DNA of 64,000 bases from Glandiceps talaboti (taxonomy: Eukaryota > Hemichordata > Enteropneusta > Spengelidae), in contig NC_135559.1 of the NCBI RefSeq assembly GCF_964340395.1, positions 20,575,111 to 20,639,110 on the forward strand, written 5' to 3'. Positions 34,318 through 48,215 of this stretch are shown here, piece by piece. The position numbers and the translations under genes are program-made. The notes below the pieces were generated by a model that was not told the DNA's origin, made no database searches, and saw only the letters and a program-made list of their open reading frames with translations. Each line of letters starts with the position of its first letter. Position 1 is the first letter of the stretch.

Positions 34318-37300
34318 TGATAGCTGGAATGAAACTGGCACATTAGTGTGGACATGAAACGTGCCACAGTGCGAAACAAGAAAAGTGGGAAGTGAGAGGA
34401 CACGTTGAAAACAGACAGTGGTTATATAAAAAGACATTAAAAACAGTCCACAGTGCGAAACTGGCATATTAGTGTGGACATAAAATGAAACAGGCCACAG
34501 TGCGAAACAAGAAAAGTGGCAAGTGAGAGGACACATTTAAAACAGAGAGAATGGCGATATAAAAGGACATTATAAAACAGTCCACAGTGCGAAACTGGCA
34601 CATTAGTGTGGACACAAAATAAAACCGGCCACAAAGCGAAACAAGAAAAGTGGCAAGTGAGAGGACACGTTGAAAACAGACAGTGGTTATATAAAAAGAC
34701 ATTAAAAAACAGTCCACAGTGCGAAACTGGCACATTAGTGTGGACACAAAATAAAACGGGCCACAGTGAGAAACAAGAAAAGTGGCAAGTGAAAGGACAC
34801 GTTGAACACAGACAGTGGTTGTATAAAAAGACATTAAAAAACAGTCCACAGTGCGAAACTGGCACATTAGTGTGGACACAAAATAAAACGAGCCACATTG
34901 AGAAACAAGAAAAGTGGCAAGTGAAAGGACATGTTGAAAACAGACAGTGGTTATATAAAAAGACATTAAAAAACAGTCCACAGTGCGAAACTAGCACACT
35001 AGTGTGGACACAAAATGAAACAGGCCACAATGCAAAACAAGAAAAGTGGCAAGTGAGAGGACACGTTGAAAACAGACAGTGGTTATATAAAAAGACATTA
35101 AAAAACAGTCCACAGTGCGAAACTAGCACACTAGTGTGGCCACAAAATGAAACAGGCCACAATGCGAAACAAGAAAAGTGGCAAGTGAAAGGACACGTTG
35201 AAAACAGACAATCGCGATATAAAAGGACATTAAAAAACAGTCCACAGTGCGAAACTGGCACATTAGTGTGGACACAAAATGAAACAGGCCACAATGCGAA
35301 ACAAGAAAAGTGGCAAGTGAGAGGACACGTTGAAAACAGACAATCGCGATATAAAAGGACATTAAAAAACAGTCCACAGTGTGAAACTGGCACATTAGTG
35401 TGGACACAAAATGAAACAGGCCACAATGCGAAACAAGAAAAGTGGCAAGTGAGAGGACACGTTGAAAACAGACAGTGTAACGTTATATAAAAAAACATTA
35501 AAAAACAGTCCACAGTGCGAAACTGGCACATTAGTGTGGACACAAAATGAAACAGGCCACAATGCGAAACAAGAAAAGTGGCAAATGAGAGGACACGTTG
35601 AAAACAGACAATGGCGATATAAAAGGACATTAAAAAACAGTCCACAGTGTGAAACTGGCACATTATTGTGGACACAAAATGAAACAGGCCACAATGCAAA
35701 ACAAGAAAAGTGGCAAGTGAGAGGACACGTTGAAAACAGACAGTGGTTATATAAAAAGACATTAAAAAACAGTCCACAGTGCGAAACTGGCACATTAGTG
35801 TGGACACAAAATAAAACGGGCCACAGTGAGAAACAAGAAAAGTGGCAAGTGAAAGGACACGTTGAACACAGACAGTGGTTGTATAAAAAGACATTAAAAA
35901 ACAGTCCACAGTGCGAAACTGGCACATTAGTGTGGACACAAAATAAAACGAGCCACATTGAGAAACAAGAAAAGTGGCAAGTGAAAGGACATGTTGAAAA
36001 CAGACAGTGGTTATATAAAAAGACATTAAAAAACAGTCCACAGTGCGAAACTAGCACACTAGTGTGGACACAAAATGAAACAGGCCACAATGCAAAACAA
36101 GAAAAGTGGCAAGTGAGAGGACACGTTGAAAACAGACAGTGGTTATATAAAAAGACATTAAAAAACAGTCCACAGTGCGAAACTAGCACACTAGTGTGGC
36201 CACAAAATGAAACAGGCCACAATGCGAAACAAGAAAAGTGGCAAGTGAAAGGACACGTTGAAAACAGACAATCGCGATATAAAAGGACATTAAAAAACAG
36301 TCCACAGTGCGAAACTGGCACATTAGTGTGGACACAAAATGAAACAGGCCACAATGCGAAACAAGAAAAGTGGCAAGTGAGAGGACACGTTGAAAACAGA
36401 CAATCGCGATATAAAAGGACATTAAAAAACAGTCCACAGTGTGAAACTGGCACATTAGTGTGGACACAAAATGAAACAGGCCACAATGCGAAACAAGAAA
36501 AGTGGCAAGTGAGAGGACACGTTGAAAACAGACAGTGTAACGTTATATAAAAAAACATTAAAAAACAGTCCACAGTGCGAAACTGGCACATTAGTGTGGA
36601 CACAAAATGAAACAGGCCACAATGCGAAACAAGAAAAGTGGCAAGTGAGAGGACACGTTGAAAACAGACAGTGGTTATATAAAAAGACATTAAAAAACAG
36701 TCCACAGTGCGAAACTGGCACACTAGTGTGGACACAAAATGAAACAGGCCACAATGCGAAACAAGAAAAGTGGCAAGTGAAAGGACACGTTGAAAACAGA
36801 CAATCGCGATATAAAAGGACATTAAAAAACAGTCCACAGTGCGAAACTGGCACACTAGTGTGGACACAAAATGAAACAGGCCACGGTGCAAAACAAGTAA
36901 AGTGGCAAGTGAGAGGACACGTTGAATACTGACAGTGGCGATATAAAAGGACATTAAAAAACAGTTCACAGTGCAAAACTGGCACATTAGTGTGGACACA
37001 AAATGAAACAGGCCACAATGCGAAACAAGAAAAGTGGCAAGTGAGAGGACATGTTGAAAACTGACAGTGGTTATATAAAAAGACATTAAAAACAGTTCAC
37101 AGTGAGAAACTGGCACATTAGTGTGGACACAAAATGAAACAGGCCACAATGCGAAACAAGAAAAGTGGCAAGTGAGAGGTCACGTTGAAAACAGACAGTG
37201 GTTATATAAAAAGAGATTAAAAACAGTCCACAGTGCGAAACTAGCATATTAGTGTGGACATAAAATGAAATGGGCCACAGTGTGAAACAAGAAAAGTGGC

Positions 37301-38110
37301 AAGTGAGAGGACACGTTGAAAACAGACAATGGCGATATAAAAGGACATTAAAAAACAGTCCACAGTGTGAAACTGGCACATTAGTGTGGACACAAAATGA
37401 AACAGGCCACAGTGCGAAACAAGAAAAGTGGCAAGTGAGAGGACACGTTGAAAACAGACAGTGGTTATATAAAAAGACATTAAAAAACAGTCCACAATGC
37501 GAAACTAGCATATTAGTGTGGACATAAAATGAAACGGGCCACAGTGTGAAACAAGAAAAGTGGCAAATGAGAGGACACGTTGAAAACAGACAATGGCGAT
37601 ATAAAAGGACATTAAAAAACAGTCCACAGTGTGAAACTGGCACATTATTGTGGACACAAAATGAAACAGGCCACAATGCAAAACAAGAAAAGTGGCAAGT
37701 GAGAGGACACGTTGAAAACAGACAATGGCAATATAAAAGGACATTAAAAAACAGTCCACAGTGCGAAACTGGCACATTAGTGTGGACACAAAATGAAACA
37801 GGCCACAATGCGAAACAAGAAAAGTGGCAAGTGAGAGGACACGTTGAAAACAGACAGTGGTTATATAAAAAGACATTAAAAAACAGTCCACAGTGCGAAA
37901 CTGGCACACTAGTGTGGACACAAAATGAAACAGGCCACAATGCGAAACAAGAAAAGTGGCAAGTGAGAGGACACGTTGAAAACAGACAGTGGTTATATAA
38001 AAAGACATTAAAAAACAGTCTACAGTGTGAAATTGGCACACTAGCATGGACACAAAATGAAACAGGTCACAGTGCGAAACACAGAACGTGGCGATGTAAA
38101 ACGACATGTA
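34318..38110. repeat. 132-bp minisatellite (~28 units) with higher-order repeat
   Basis: Units of 132 bp contain 'cagtccacagtgcgaaactg', 'gcacattagtgtggacacaa', 'aaacaagaaaagtggcaagt' and 'gagaggacacgttgaaaaca'. Because 132 is divisible by three, frames stay open on both strands over long spans. The plus strand gives 294 and 362 codons and the minus strand 534 and 584 codons. The 44-residue plus-strand unit reads KNSPQCETGTLVWTQNETGH and continues basic and Trp-rich. Segments ending at 35490 and 36550 repeat with a 1060-bp period (eight units plus 4 bp), so there is higher-order structure. No promoter-proximal start, signal peptide or splice site was identified. I treat it as satellite DNA. 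Confidence 0.9.
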
Positions 38111-38928
38111 AATAAACAGGACACTGATATGCAACAGACATAGTGTCAGCCTTACAAACAGGCTAATAGGCGACACGTAGGACAAGAACACTGGACAAAG
38201 GAGGAGTGGCATAAACGACACAAGAAACAATGTGTGAGCAAAACAAATACATATAGAAGATTCACAGCAACCTGTATAAAAGAAAGTGAAGTAGTGATAA
38301 ATAGGACACATTATAAAACGTGTGAAAGAAAAATATCAAGGTGATTGAAAGGACAAGAAGAACCAGCCCACTGGGTTACAACCTGTTTGAACTAAAGATA
38401 AAATGAAGAGTTGTAACATGGAAGTGTAACTCATGTTACCCGTAGATGTATGTTATGAGGATATCCCCTAGATGACAACAAAGGATACCACTACTCTGAT
38501 AATGGTAGTAATCTGTGATAACTATTAAAAGTACATCACGTGTACTAGACTACTGTCATAACTGCAGAAGACATCTCTCGGAATTGAAGTTCACCAAGTC
38601 AGTTATCATACACTGGCTAGAAGAGGAATACTGGACTGAAGATTGGAAATCCACCAACTCGTGATAATCAGATGGTCATTGGCCAAGCAGTGAGTACACG
38701 CTTTGGTCAATGGCTGTCATCAGCGTATGTAACCTGCAGATTACCACGCGTGCACAATTGCGTATAGTTTGTAAACTGATCAAACACGTGGTGTTACTTG
38801 GTTGCAAACTGCAAAAACCTTATTGGTTCACAGAAATCTTGAATGATTTTTCTATCTGTTCTACATGTAAATATGTCTTGCTATAGTGGTCAGTTATAAA
38901 CTGCAAGCCACTATGCAAGCTATTTTCG
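38111..38928. other. Flank between the minisatellite and the mini-exon array
   Basis: Mixed sequence with no clear coding feature. It could hold a promoter for the downstream exon array, but no specific element was recognised. Confidence 0.4.
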
Positions 38929-41900
38929 ATGAACAGATGCAGCGCAGCGAATCTGGTTATCTGCAGTCTTATAAAGAAGGTAAGTCTTGTTTGAGTAAAG
39001 CAATGGCTTTACTTGTTAATACCCATATAAATCTCTTTTTCTCTTTTTCTCTACACAGATAACAATGAAGAAGGACTCTACCGCTGAAAGATTTCAAGAA
39101 AAAGAATATCAAAGGCAAGTACCTATATAATTTTGTTCATTTTTTAATAATGTGTTTTCCTCGTTTTTTCAGATCACTGGAAAAGCTGATGAAGTTATTA
39201 GAAGATGAAGCATATAAGTAAGTTTCAAATCTTTGAGTCCTTTCAAATTTTTTGTTTTTGTCAGTCATGAAAAAATGTTTTCTCAGTACATGTTTTATTG
39301 AGGCTTGTGTAGAGGGAAAATGATGGTTGAGAGATCCAAAATCTTTTGCATATTTATATATCTGAATAACCCGTTGTCAGATCACCATACATTTAAATAA
39401 ACCATGGAATGCAGTATTTCTCTTCTCCTCTCAGGTAACACAATTGAGTCATCATTGATGAAGAAGGATGCTGCTGAAGAAATTTTATTAATGAAAAAAA
39501 TATGAGAGGTATGTATCTTTTATTAATGCTATTTAGTTTATTTGGTAAATGTTTTTGCCCTATTTTTCAGATCACACCCAGGAACGATGATGAAAGCAAA
39601 TAGAGTGTTATTAAAAGAAGAGGACAAGTAAGTTTCTTATTTTGCAATCTTGATGTTCTGATACAATCAATCATTAGTCTCTCAAAGGGGGACCATTCCA
39701 ATGGGCTCCACCCACCTTTTTTGTCCATGCCTGCATGCGTCTGTCTGTGTGTAGTACATCATTTCTCAGGCGGCAATATTTGTAGTTAAAAATAAACACT
39801 GCATAACTAAAAAAAATGCAATACCCATGACACTTCATTCAAGTGTCTACCCCCTTATTATCATTCAAGTGTCTACCCCCTTATTATCAGATTCAAGCTA
39901 TGTTTAGAGGCCTTGACCTTCAGTGCCAATTATTAAAATCCAGCCAATTCCTACCTATCACACACATTGTAATGTTTACACATTGTCAATTTCTTTTAAA
40001 TCATGTTTACAAGTAATGTGAAGAAAAGAATTAGACATTGTTTTTGGTGCTAATGTAATTTCTATTGAATGTTAGCCATATTTGTAGCCAAGTTCTTTTA
40101 ATCATGTCTCCATTCTGTCACATAGAAGTAAAGTATTTCGGGGGGTGTCTTCTATGCAGTTTGTGCTTGCATTCCAGATCATGCTCATACCCCAGGAACT
40201 TGTATCACCAGAATGAATGAAGGAAGCTCAAGAAAAAAGATATCAGAAGATAAAGAAGATAGTAAGTTTCAAGTCTTACAGTCTCTTCAAAATGTATGAT
40301 TTTCTAAGTCGTGACATTTTTTCTCACCGGATGGTTTTATCAAAGATTGTGTAGAGGGAAAGTGATGGTTAAGAGAGCCAAAATGTTTTCTTTATAGATC
40401 TGAAAACACAATTGTTGGATCACCATAGATATAAATAATCTATGTAAATCTGTATTTCACTTCTCTACTCAGGTAACACAATTGACTCAACATTGAAGAA
40501 AACACTACTGGAGAAAGTCTAAAGGAAAAGAATATCAAAAGTAAATACCTATATATTTCTGTACGATTTATTTGATAATGTTTTTTTCTTCATTTTCAGA
40601 TAATACCCATGTGTCACTTTACTTCGTAAAAGGTGTGAACGAACGATTTGTTTTAGGGCATTTGTGTGCTTAGAGGGTTTGGTCAAATGGTTTATAAATA
40701 CACATCAACGCATGGCGCTTGGCGTCAATAGGAGGATGCCAGGTGTGGATAGCAGGGTGCCACGCCCTGCTAAAACTCTTGGTGGAGAACACTGTACCAC
40801 TACTTCTATCTATATATATATATAGACCTATTGACCATGTTTCCTTAGATTTACAGATTTATTGTTTCTGACATGGGATTGACATAAAATTATGAGAGCA
40901 AGTGTGTATATATGAGAGGTATGTATATATATATTATTTCTTTTCAATTTATTTGATAATGTCTTTGCCCTATTTTTTAGATCACACCCCGGAACGATGA
41001 AGAAAGCTAGCGAAGAATGTTATTAAAAGAAGACGACAAGTAAGTTTCTTATTTTGCAATCTTGATATTCTAATCACTCCTAAAATGAATCATTAGTCTC
41101 TAAAAGGGGGACTATTAGAATGGGATCCACCCACCCTTTTTGTCCATGCCTGCATGCATCTGTCTGTGCGTAATACATCATTTCTCAGACATGCCGTATC
41201 CAATGTCTTGCAAACCTGGCACAAAGGTGACATGTCAACTGGGACATATACAAAGTTGACCAAAGAGGTCGGTTATTGAAATGCAGCCATTTCCAGCAAA
41301 AGTATCGCTTTCTTGCCAGTAAATTCTTTTAAATCATGTTGTGTTCAGTCACATAGAAGTCAAGTATTCGAGGGGGGTCTGTACCTTCCATGAAGTCTTG
41401 CTAGCCTTTTTTAGTTCGAACAGACAAGCAGAACAGTTTGCAACTGGTGACCACTAGTTCTACTTTACTAAATGCACTCTCCTAATTCAAGTAAATTTGG
41501 TACATACTTCAAACATAACTAATTGTATATGTTCTGTTAATGTTGCATTCAAACAATTATTGTGTGTAGGAACAAAAATCTAAAGACTTTGCCCTTATGG
41601 AAGGCATTCAGTTTACATGTGCTTGGTATTCTGTTCAATTCAGTTCATATTAATGTTTTCTTTGTTTACAGATCTTACCCATGAAGAACTAATATGACCA
41701 GAATTGAAGAGGATTATGCTATAGAAGAAAGTTATCAAAGAAGAAGAAGAAGACATAAGTAAGTGTCATATATTGCAATCTCTTCAAAGTTAGTTTTAAT
41801 AACTCCGACCCCTTGATTGTGATGCCGATGTTCAAAGTGAAAAAGCCAAAATTATTCAAAGTGTTGATGTACACCTCTGACATCCAATGGCCATCCAGCT

Positions 41901-43223
41901 ATAGTAATGTTTTATTTGTTTTCAGGTCACATCCATGAAGAATATGACAGAATTGAAGAATAATGTTTTCAGCAGAAAGCTATCAAACAAGAAGCCGAGT
42001 AAGTTTCCAATTTTGCAATCTTATCAAAGTTTGTTTTCATAACCCAGATCCTTGATCTTTATCACAGTGTCTAAAGTCAAATTGGCCAAATTATAAAGGT
42101 GGGGGGGGGGGGGGGGGGTTACACCTCTGAGATCCATGGGCCACTTTCAACCAAATCTAGCACAAATGTTGTATACAATAGTCCACATATGCATGTAATT
42201 ATGTTTGATGACTTTTACAATATGAGTTGGATAGCAGTCATATTTATTGTTGAAGTCAGAATATTGACCTGATAGAGGGAAAGTTACGTTTTAACCAAGA
42301 CTTGTTAATAATGTGTTTCCTTGTTTTTAGACCATGCCAATGCTGCCAAGAAAATGTATTACCACAATTTATGACTTCAAAGCTGTAGAAAAAAGCTATT
42401 ATCAGAGAAAGAAGAGAAAAGTAAGTATTTTATTGAGCAGCTAGTAATAATCTTATTTTATGTACTTGTCAGTCACAAGGAAATTGTTTTCTTGATAAGT
42501 GTTTTATTGAGGTTTGTGTTGAGGGAAAATCTTCGTTAATAGTCCTGCAATACTTTCTATATTTATCTGAATTCACCATTGTTGGATCAGCATACGTACG
42601 TGTAAATAAACAAATACCTGTGTTCATCATTCTACATCTGATGATTTTTAGTACCATTTCAGTTGATTATGTAGTTGATATAAAAGTCTGGTTGGTAATT
42701 TACTCAGAATTACAGATGAAAGTTCCTGACATGGGATCATATAAAAAGACGAGAACAAGTGTTTATGGGTTGTATTTCAGTTCTGTTCAGTTCATAAAAC
42801 ATGTTTCTCTCCGTATTTCAGATCATACTTCTACGTCAGGAATTTGTATTACTGGAATTAAAGAAGAAATCTGAAGAAAACAGGATGAAGTAAGTTTGAC
42901 ATCTTGCCATTAGTTGAATTGTTGTCTAAATTCCACTTGAAAATAACCCAAAGCTCACTGCCTGTACTGAATAGAGTAGCCAGCTGTTGGTTTTAGACAC
43001 TGGCTATGGACCAGATAAGTTAATCTTTAAAGTTTTATTGATGGAAGGTCTGTCCATTCATCTTTGTATTTATTATTTGTAATTTGGAATAATACTTGCA
43101 TGAGCTTTACTGTGAATTAATATTGAATTATGTCAATGAATTTTCGATTGCAGGAATCAACAAACTCTCATGAGCACTTTGAATGCGCTGCACTTAAAGA
43201 ACTGTACCAAAGATTGTACATAG
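38929..43223 (+). CDS. Array of tandemly duplicated mini-exons (unknown gene or transcript)
   Basis: Fourteen or so exon-like segments of 45-90 bp follow one another, most with a pyrimidine tract plus AG before and GTAAGT-type donors after. Candidate exons are 38929-38979, 39059-39114, 39173-39217, 39435-39508, 39571-39627, 40178-40261, 40473-40540, ~40600-40632, 40981-41039, 41672-41758, 41926-41998, 42331-42420, 42822-42889 and 43154-43223. The first three and the fifth join in phase (0,2,2). They give a short basic/acidic peptide: MNRCSAANLVICSLIKK, ITMKKDSTAERFQEKEYQR, SLEKLMKLLEDEAY, SHPGTMMKANRVLLKEED. The others are paralogues (39571 with 40981; 39435 with 40473; 40178 with 42822) and share intron sequence too, but several carry stops in the joined frame. 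It may be a fast-evolving gene with alternative exons, or a non-coding transcript. I do not recognise the family. Confidence 0.45.
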
Positions 43224-44028
43224 GTGTACTTATTCATAGACATCTGATTCATCACCAGCAAAACATATCACTGTCAACATGCATGCCAGCCTGGAGGGGA
43301 GCCATAAGCATGTACCATGCTAGATATTATCAAAGACAGTAACCTATGACTTTGACCTTAATATTCAAGGTCAGCTAGCAATTTACTCCAACTGTTAATA
43401 TTTTGTACAGACAATTTTAAGTATATTGTAAACATACCTTTTAGATGAGCTTTCTGTGTAAAAACTGACCTTTGCCCTTGACTGTCAGGATATTATGAAC
43501 TTAATTACCATCAACTTGTACAAGCAGATTTTGGACACAGATTAACTTTACATTCCTGCAGTTAATTTTGGGGCTATTGTCCTTGAACATAATAGAACAC
43601 AACTAGTTTGTTTGTTTTTATCACAAGGCCAGTTGGTTTGTTAAGTTAGGTAATGGTAATACTTTGGTGTAATTGTAAATTTATGTTCACTGTGAAATGA
43701 TGAGATATCTGGTATTTAATCGTCTTTCTCTCAACTAGTAGTTAGTTGTGTACAAACAAATATCCTACAGCCAATGGGAGAAAGAGGATTAAAGTCATCT
43801 GAAAATTGAAATTTTTGATTAAATGGTTATAAGAACTTTAGAACCAGCTGATTAGTATACAGTTGGGTGGGGAACTATTTACATCAGAAAATTGTGAAAT
43901 TTAAGTAACATGATACAAATCTTCATTGTACTTCAAATGATAGACTTTGTTGCTTAATTTGTGCAAGCTTTGATCACTCCTTTAACCTTCTTTATGTAAC
44001 CTTAACCTGAACTATAACCTTTAACCTA
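43224..44028. other. Gene-poor stretch
   Basis: AT-rich DNA downstream of the last exon-like segment. Nothing else recognised. Confidence 0.45.
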
Positions 44029-44100
44029 TAACCTTACCCTAACCCTAACACTAACACTAACACTAACACTAACACTAACACTAACACTAACACTAACATT
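44029..44100. repeat. (CTAACA)n telomere-like hexanucleotide tract
   Basis: Begins 'taccctaaccctaacactaac' and continues as about nine CTAACA units. Two CCCTAA-like units at the start differ by one base from the array, so it looks like an interstitial tract derived from, or resembling, the telomere repeat. Confidence 0.85.
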
Positions 44101-44439
44101 AATCCCAACTAAGATATAATAAAAGTAACTCTAACTATCTTTCGGTGGTCGTTAGGTTTGCACAAAGAAACCAGGCAACTTGTCTAGTTTTTCTAGTACA
44201 TTGATAATTGTGGGATTTACTGAACAACACTTTATGGGGAGTCACACAGGTTATATGTTTGTTTATCCTTCATATAATTGTGGTTTTTTTTCACATGGGT
44301 TGGTTGTTCATATTTGGTTGCTTAAACTTTACAAAACCCTTTGTATTACCACTGCCATTCTTCATACAAAGTATTTGAAAAGTTTGTCCATCCCAAATGA
44401 AAAGTATCTCTTTTCCCTATATGTAAATGCTTGTCATAT

Positions 44440-47400
44440 AGATGTAGGGGATTGATGTACTCTTCATTTAGGGGATGGATGTCCTTTATATTTAGGGAAG
44501 TTTTATTTAGACGGTCGAATTGTACTTTTTATTTAGGGGATATATGTACTTTATATGTAGGGGAGAAAAAAATATTTTATTTAGGGGATAGATGTACTTT
44601 TTATTTAGGGGAGAGAAATATTTTATTTAGGGGATGGATGTACTTTATATTAAGGAGAGAGAAATATTTTATTTAGGGGATGGACGTACTTTATATTTAG
44701 GGGAGAGAAATATTTTATTTAGGGGATGGACGTACTTTATATTTAGGGGAGAGAAATATTTTATTTAGGGGATAGATGTACTTTATATTAAGGGGAGAGA
44801 AATATTTTATTTAGGGGATGGATGTACTTTATATTAAGGGGAGAGAAATATTTTATTTAGGGGATGGATGTACTTTATATTAAGGGGAGAGGAATATTTT
44901 ATTTAGGGGATGGATGTACTTTTTATTTAGGGGATGGATGTACTTTATATTAAGGGGAGAGAAATATTTTATTTAGGGGATGGATGTACTTTATATTAAG
45001 GGGATGGATGTACTTTATATTAAGGGGAGAGAAATATTTTATTTAGGGGATGGATGTACTTTTTATTTAGGGGATGGATGTACTTTATATTAAGGGGAGA
45101 GAAATATTTTATTTAGGGGATGGATGTACTTTATATTAAGGGGATGGATGTACTTTTTATTTAGGGGATGGATGTACTTTTTATCAAGGGGATGGATGTA
45201 CTTTATTTTAAGGGTAGAGAAATAATTTATGTAGGGGATGGATGTACTTTTTATTTAGGGGATGGATGTACTTTTTATTTAGGGGAGAGGAATATTTTAT
45301 TTAGGGGATGGATGTACTTTATATTAAGGGGAGAGAAATATTTTATTTAGGGGATGGGTGTACTTTTATATTTAGGGGATGGATGTACTTTATATTAAGG
45401 GGAGAGAAATATTTTATTTAGGGGATGGATGTACTTTATATTAAGGGGAGAGGAATATTTTATTTAGGGGATGGATGTACTTTTTATTTAGGGGAGAGGA
45501 ATATTTTATTTAGGGGATGGACGTACTTTGTATTTAGGGGAGAGAAATATTTTATTTAGGGGATGGATGTACTTTTTATTAAGGGGAGAGAAATATTTTA
45601 TTTAGGGGATGGATGTACTTTATATTAAGGGGAGAGAAATATTTTATTTAGGGGATGGATGTACTTTTTATTTAGGGGATGGATGTACTTTTTATTTAGG
45701 GGATGGATGTACTTTTTATTAAGGGGAGAGAAATATTTTATTTAGGGGATGGATGTACTTTATTTTAAGGAGAGAGAAATATTTTATTTAGGGGATGGAT
45801 GCACTTTATATTTAGGGGAGAGAAATATTTTATTTAGGGGATGGATGTACTTTATTTTAAGGAGAGAGAAATATTTTATTTAGGGGATGGACGTACTTTG
45901 TATTTAGGAGAGAGAAATATTTTATTTAGGGGATGGATGCACTTTATATTTAGGGGAGAGAAATATTTTATGTAGGGGATGGATGTACTTTATTTTAAGG
46001 AGAGAGAAATATTTTATTTAGGGGATGGACGTACTTTGTATTTAGGAGAGAGAAATATTTTATGTAGGGGATGGATGCACTTTATATTTAGGGGAGAGAA
46101 ATATTTTATTTAGGGGATGGATGCACTTTATATTTAGGGGAGAGAAATATTTTATGTAGGGGATGGATGTACTTTATTTTAAGGAGAGAGAAATATTTTA
46201 TTTAGGGGATGGACGTACTTTGTATTTAGGAGAGAGAAATATTTTATTTAGGGGATGGATGCACTTTATATTTAGGGGAGAGAAATATTTTATGTAGGGG
46301 ATGGATGTACTTTATTTTAAGGAGAGAGAAATATTTTATTTAGGGGATGGATGCACTTTATATTTAGGGGAGAGAAATATTTTATTTAGGGGATGGCTAT
46401 ATGTACTTTTTATTTAGGGGATGGATGTACTTTATATTAAGGGGAGAGAAATATTTTATGTCAAGGATGGATGTACTTTATTTTAAGGGGAGAGAAATAT
46501 TTTATTTAGGGGATGGATGTACTTTATATTTAGGGGATATAAATATTTTAGTTAGGGGATGGATGTACTTTACATTTAGGGGAGAGAAATATTTTATTTA
46601 GGGGATGAATGTACCTTTTATTTAGGGGATTGATGCACTTTATACTTAGGGGAGAGAAATATTTTATTTAGGGGATGGATGTACTTTATATTAAGGTGAG
46701 AGATATTTTTTATTTAGGGGTGGATGTACTTTATATTAAGGAGAGAGAAATATTTTATCTAGGGGATGGACGTACTTTTTATTAAGGGGAGAGAAATATG
46801 TTATTTAGGGGATGGACGTACTTTGTATTTAGGGGATGGATGTACTTTTTATTTAGGGGAGAGAAATATTTTATTTAGGGGATGGACGTACTTTGTATTT
46901 AGGGGATGGATGTACTTTTTACTTAGGGGAGAGAAATATTTTATTTAGGGGATGGACGTACTTTGTATTTAGGGGATGGATGTACTTTTTATTTTGGGGA
47001 TGGATGTACTTTATATTAAGGGGAGAGAAATATTTTATTTAGGGGATGGATATACTTTATATTAAGGGGAGAGAAATATTTTATTTAGGGGATGGATGTA
47101 CTTTATATTAAGGGGAGAGAAATATTTTATTTAGGGGATGGATGTACTTTATTAAGGGGAGAGTATTATATTTTATTTAGGGGAGGGATGAACTTAAATT
47201 TAGGAGAGGAGAAACATTTTTTTTAGGGGATGGACGTACTTTGTATTTAGGGGAGAGGAATATTTTATTTAGGGGATGGATGTACTTTTTATTTAGGGGA
47301 GAGAAATATTTTATTTAGGGGATGGATGTACTTTTTATTTAGGGGAGAGGAATATTTTATTTAGGGGATGGATGTACTTTTTATTTAGGGGAGAGAAATA

Positions 47401-48215
47401 TTTTATTTAGGGGATGGATGTACTTTTTATTTAGGGGAGAGAAATATTTTATTTAGGGGATGGATGTACTTTTTATTAAGGGGAGAGGAATATTTTATTT
47501 AGGGGATGGATGTACTTTTTATTTAGGGGAGAGAAATATTTTATTTAGGGGACGGATGTACTTTTTATTTAGGGGATGGATGTACTTGTTATTAAGGGGA
47601 GAGGAATATTTTATTTAGGGGATGGATGTACTTTTTATTTAGGGGATGGATGTACTTGTTATTAAGGGGAGAGGAATATTTTATTTAGGGGATGGATGTA
47701 CTTTATATTAAGGGGAGAGAAATATTTTATTTAGGGGATGGATGTACTTTATATTAAGGGTTGGATGTACATTTTATCAGGGGATGGATGTACTTTATAT
47801 TTAGGGGAGAGAATTATTTTATTTAGGGGATGGATGTACTTTATATTAAGGGGAGAGAAATATTTTATTTAGGGGATGGATGCACTTTATATTAAGGGTT
47901 GGATGTACATTTTATCAGGGGATGGATGTACTTTATATTTAGGGGAGAAAAATATTTTATTAAGGGGATGGATGTACTTTATATTAAGGGGAGAGCTATT
48001 TTATTTAGGGGATGGATGTACTTTATATTAAGGGGAGAGAAATATTTTATTTAGGGGATGAATGTACTTTATATTAAGGAGAGAGAAATATTTTATTTAG
48101 GGGATGGATATACTTTATATTAAGGGGAGAGAAATATTTTATTTAGGGGATGGATGTACTTTTTATTAAGGGGAGAGTATTATATTTTTTTTAGGGGATG
48201 GATGTACTTTATGGA
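44440..48215. repeat. 3.8-kb AT/G-rich minisatellite of two alternating ~23-bp motifs
   Basis: Built from 'ggggatggatgtactttata' and 'ttaggggagagaaatatttt' type blocks in irregular alternation. Variants include gatggacgtac, gatggatgcac, ttaagg versus tttagg, and gagagg versus gagaga. Local higher-order runs are visible, for example the 'gcactttatatttagg' variants between 45800 and 46350. The ORFs over it (such as GDGCTFYLGE units) are repeat artefacts. Confidence 0.95.

Noticed and set aside
34437-37149. Very long minus-strand ORFs (534 and 584 codons) rich in Cys, Phe and Leu
   Set aside because: They are the complement of the 132-bp minisatellite, whose length is a multiple of three. No start context, splice site or family similarity supports a gene, and the plus strand is equally open.
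44431-46948. ORFs with repeated GDGCTFYLGE-like units
   Set aside because: Direct translation of the irregular minisatellite. Frames break at every indel.
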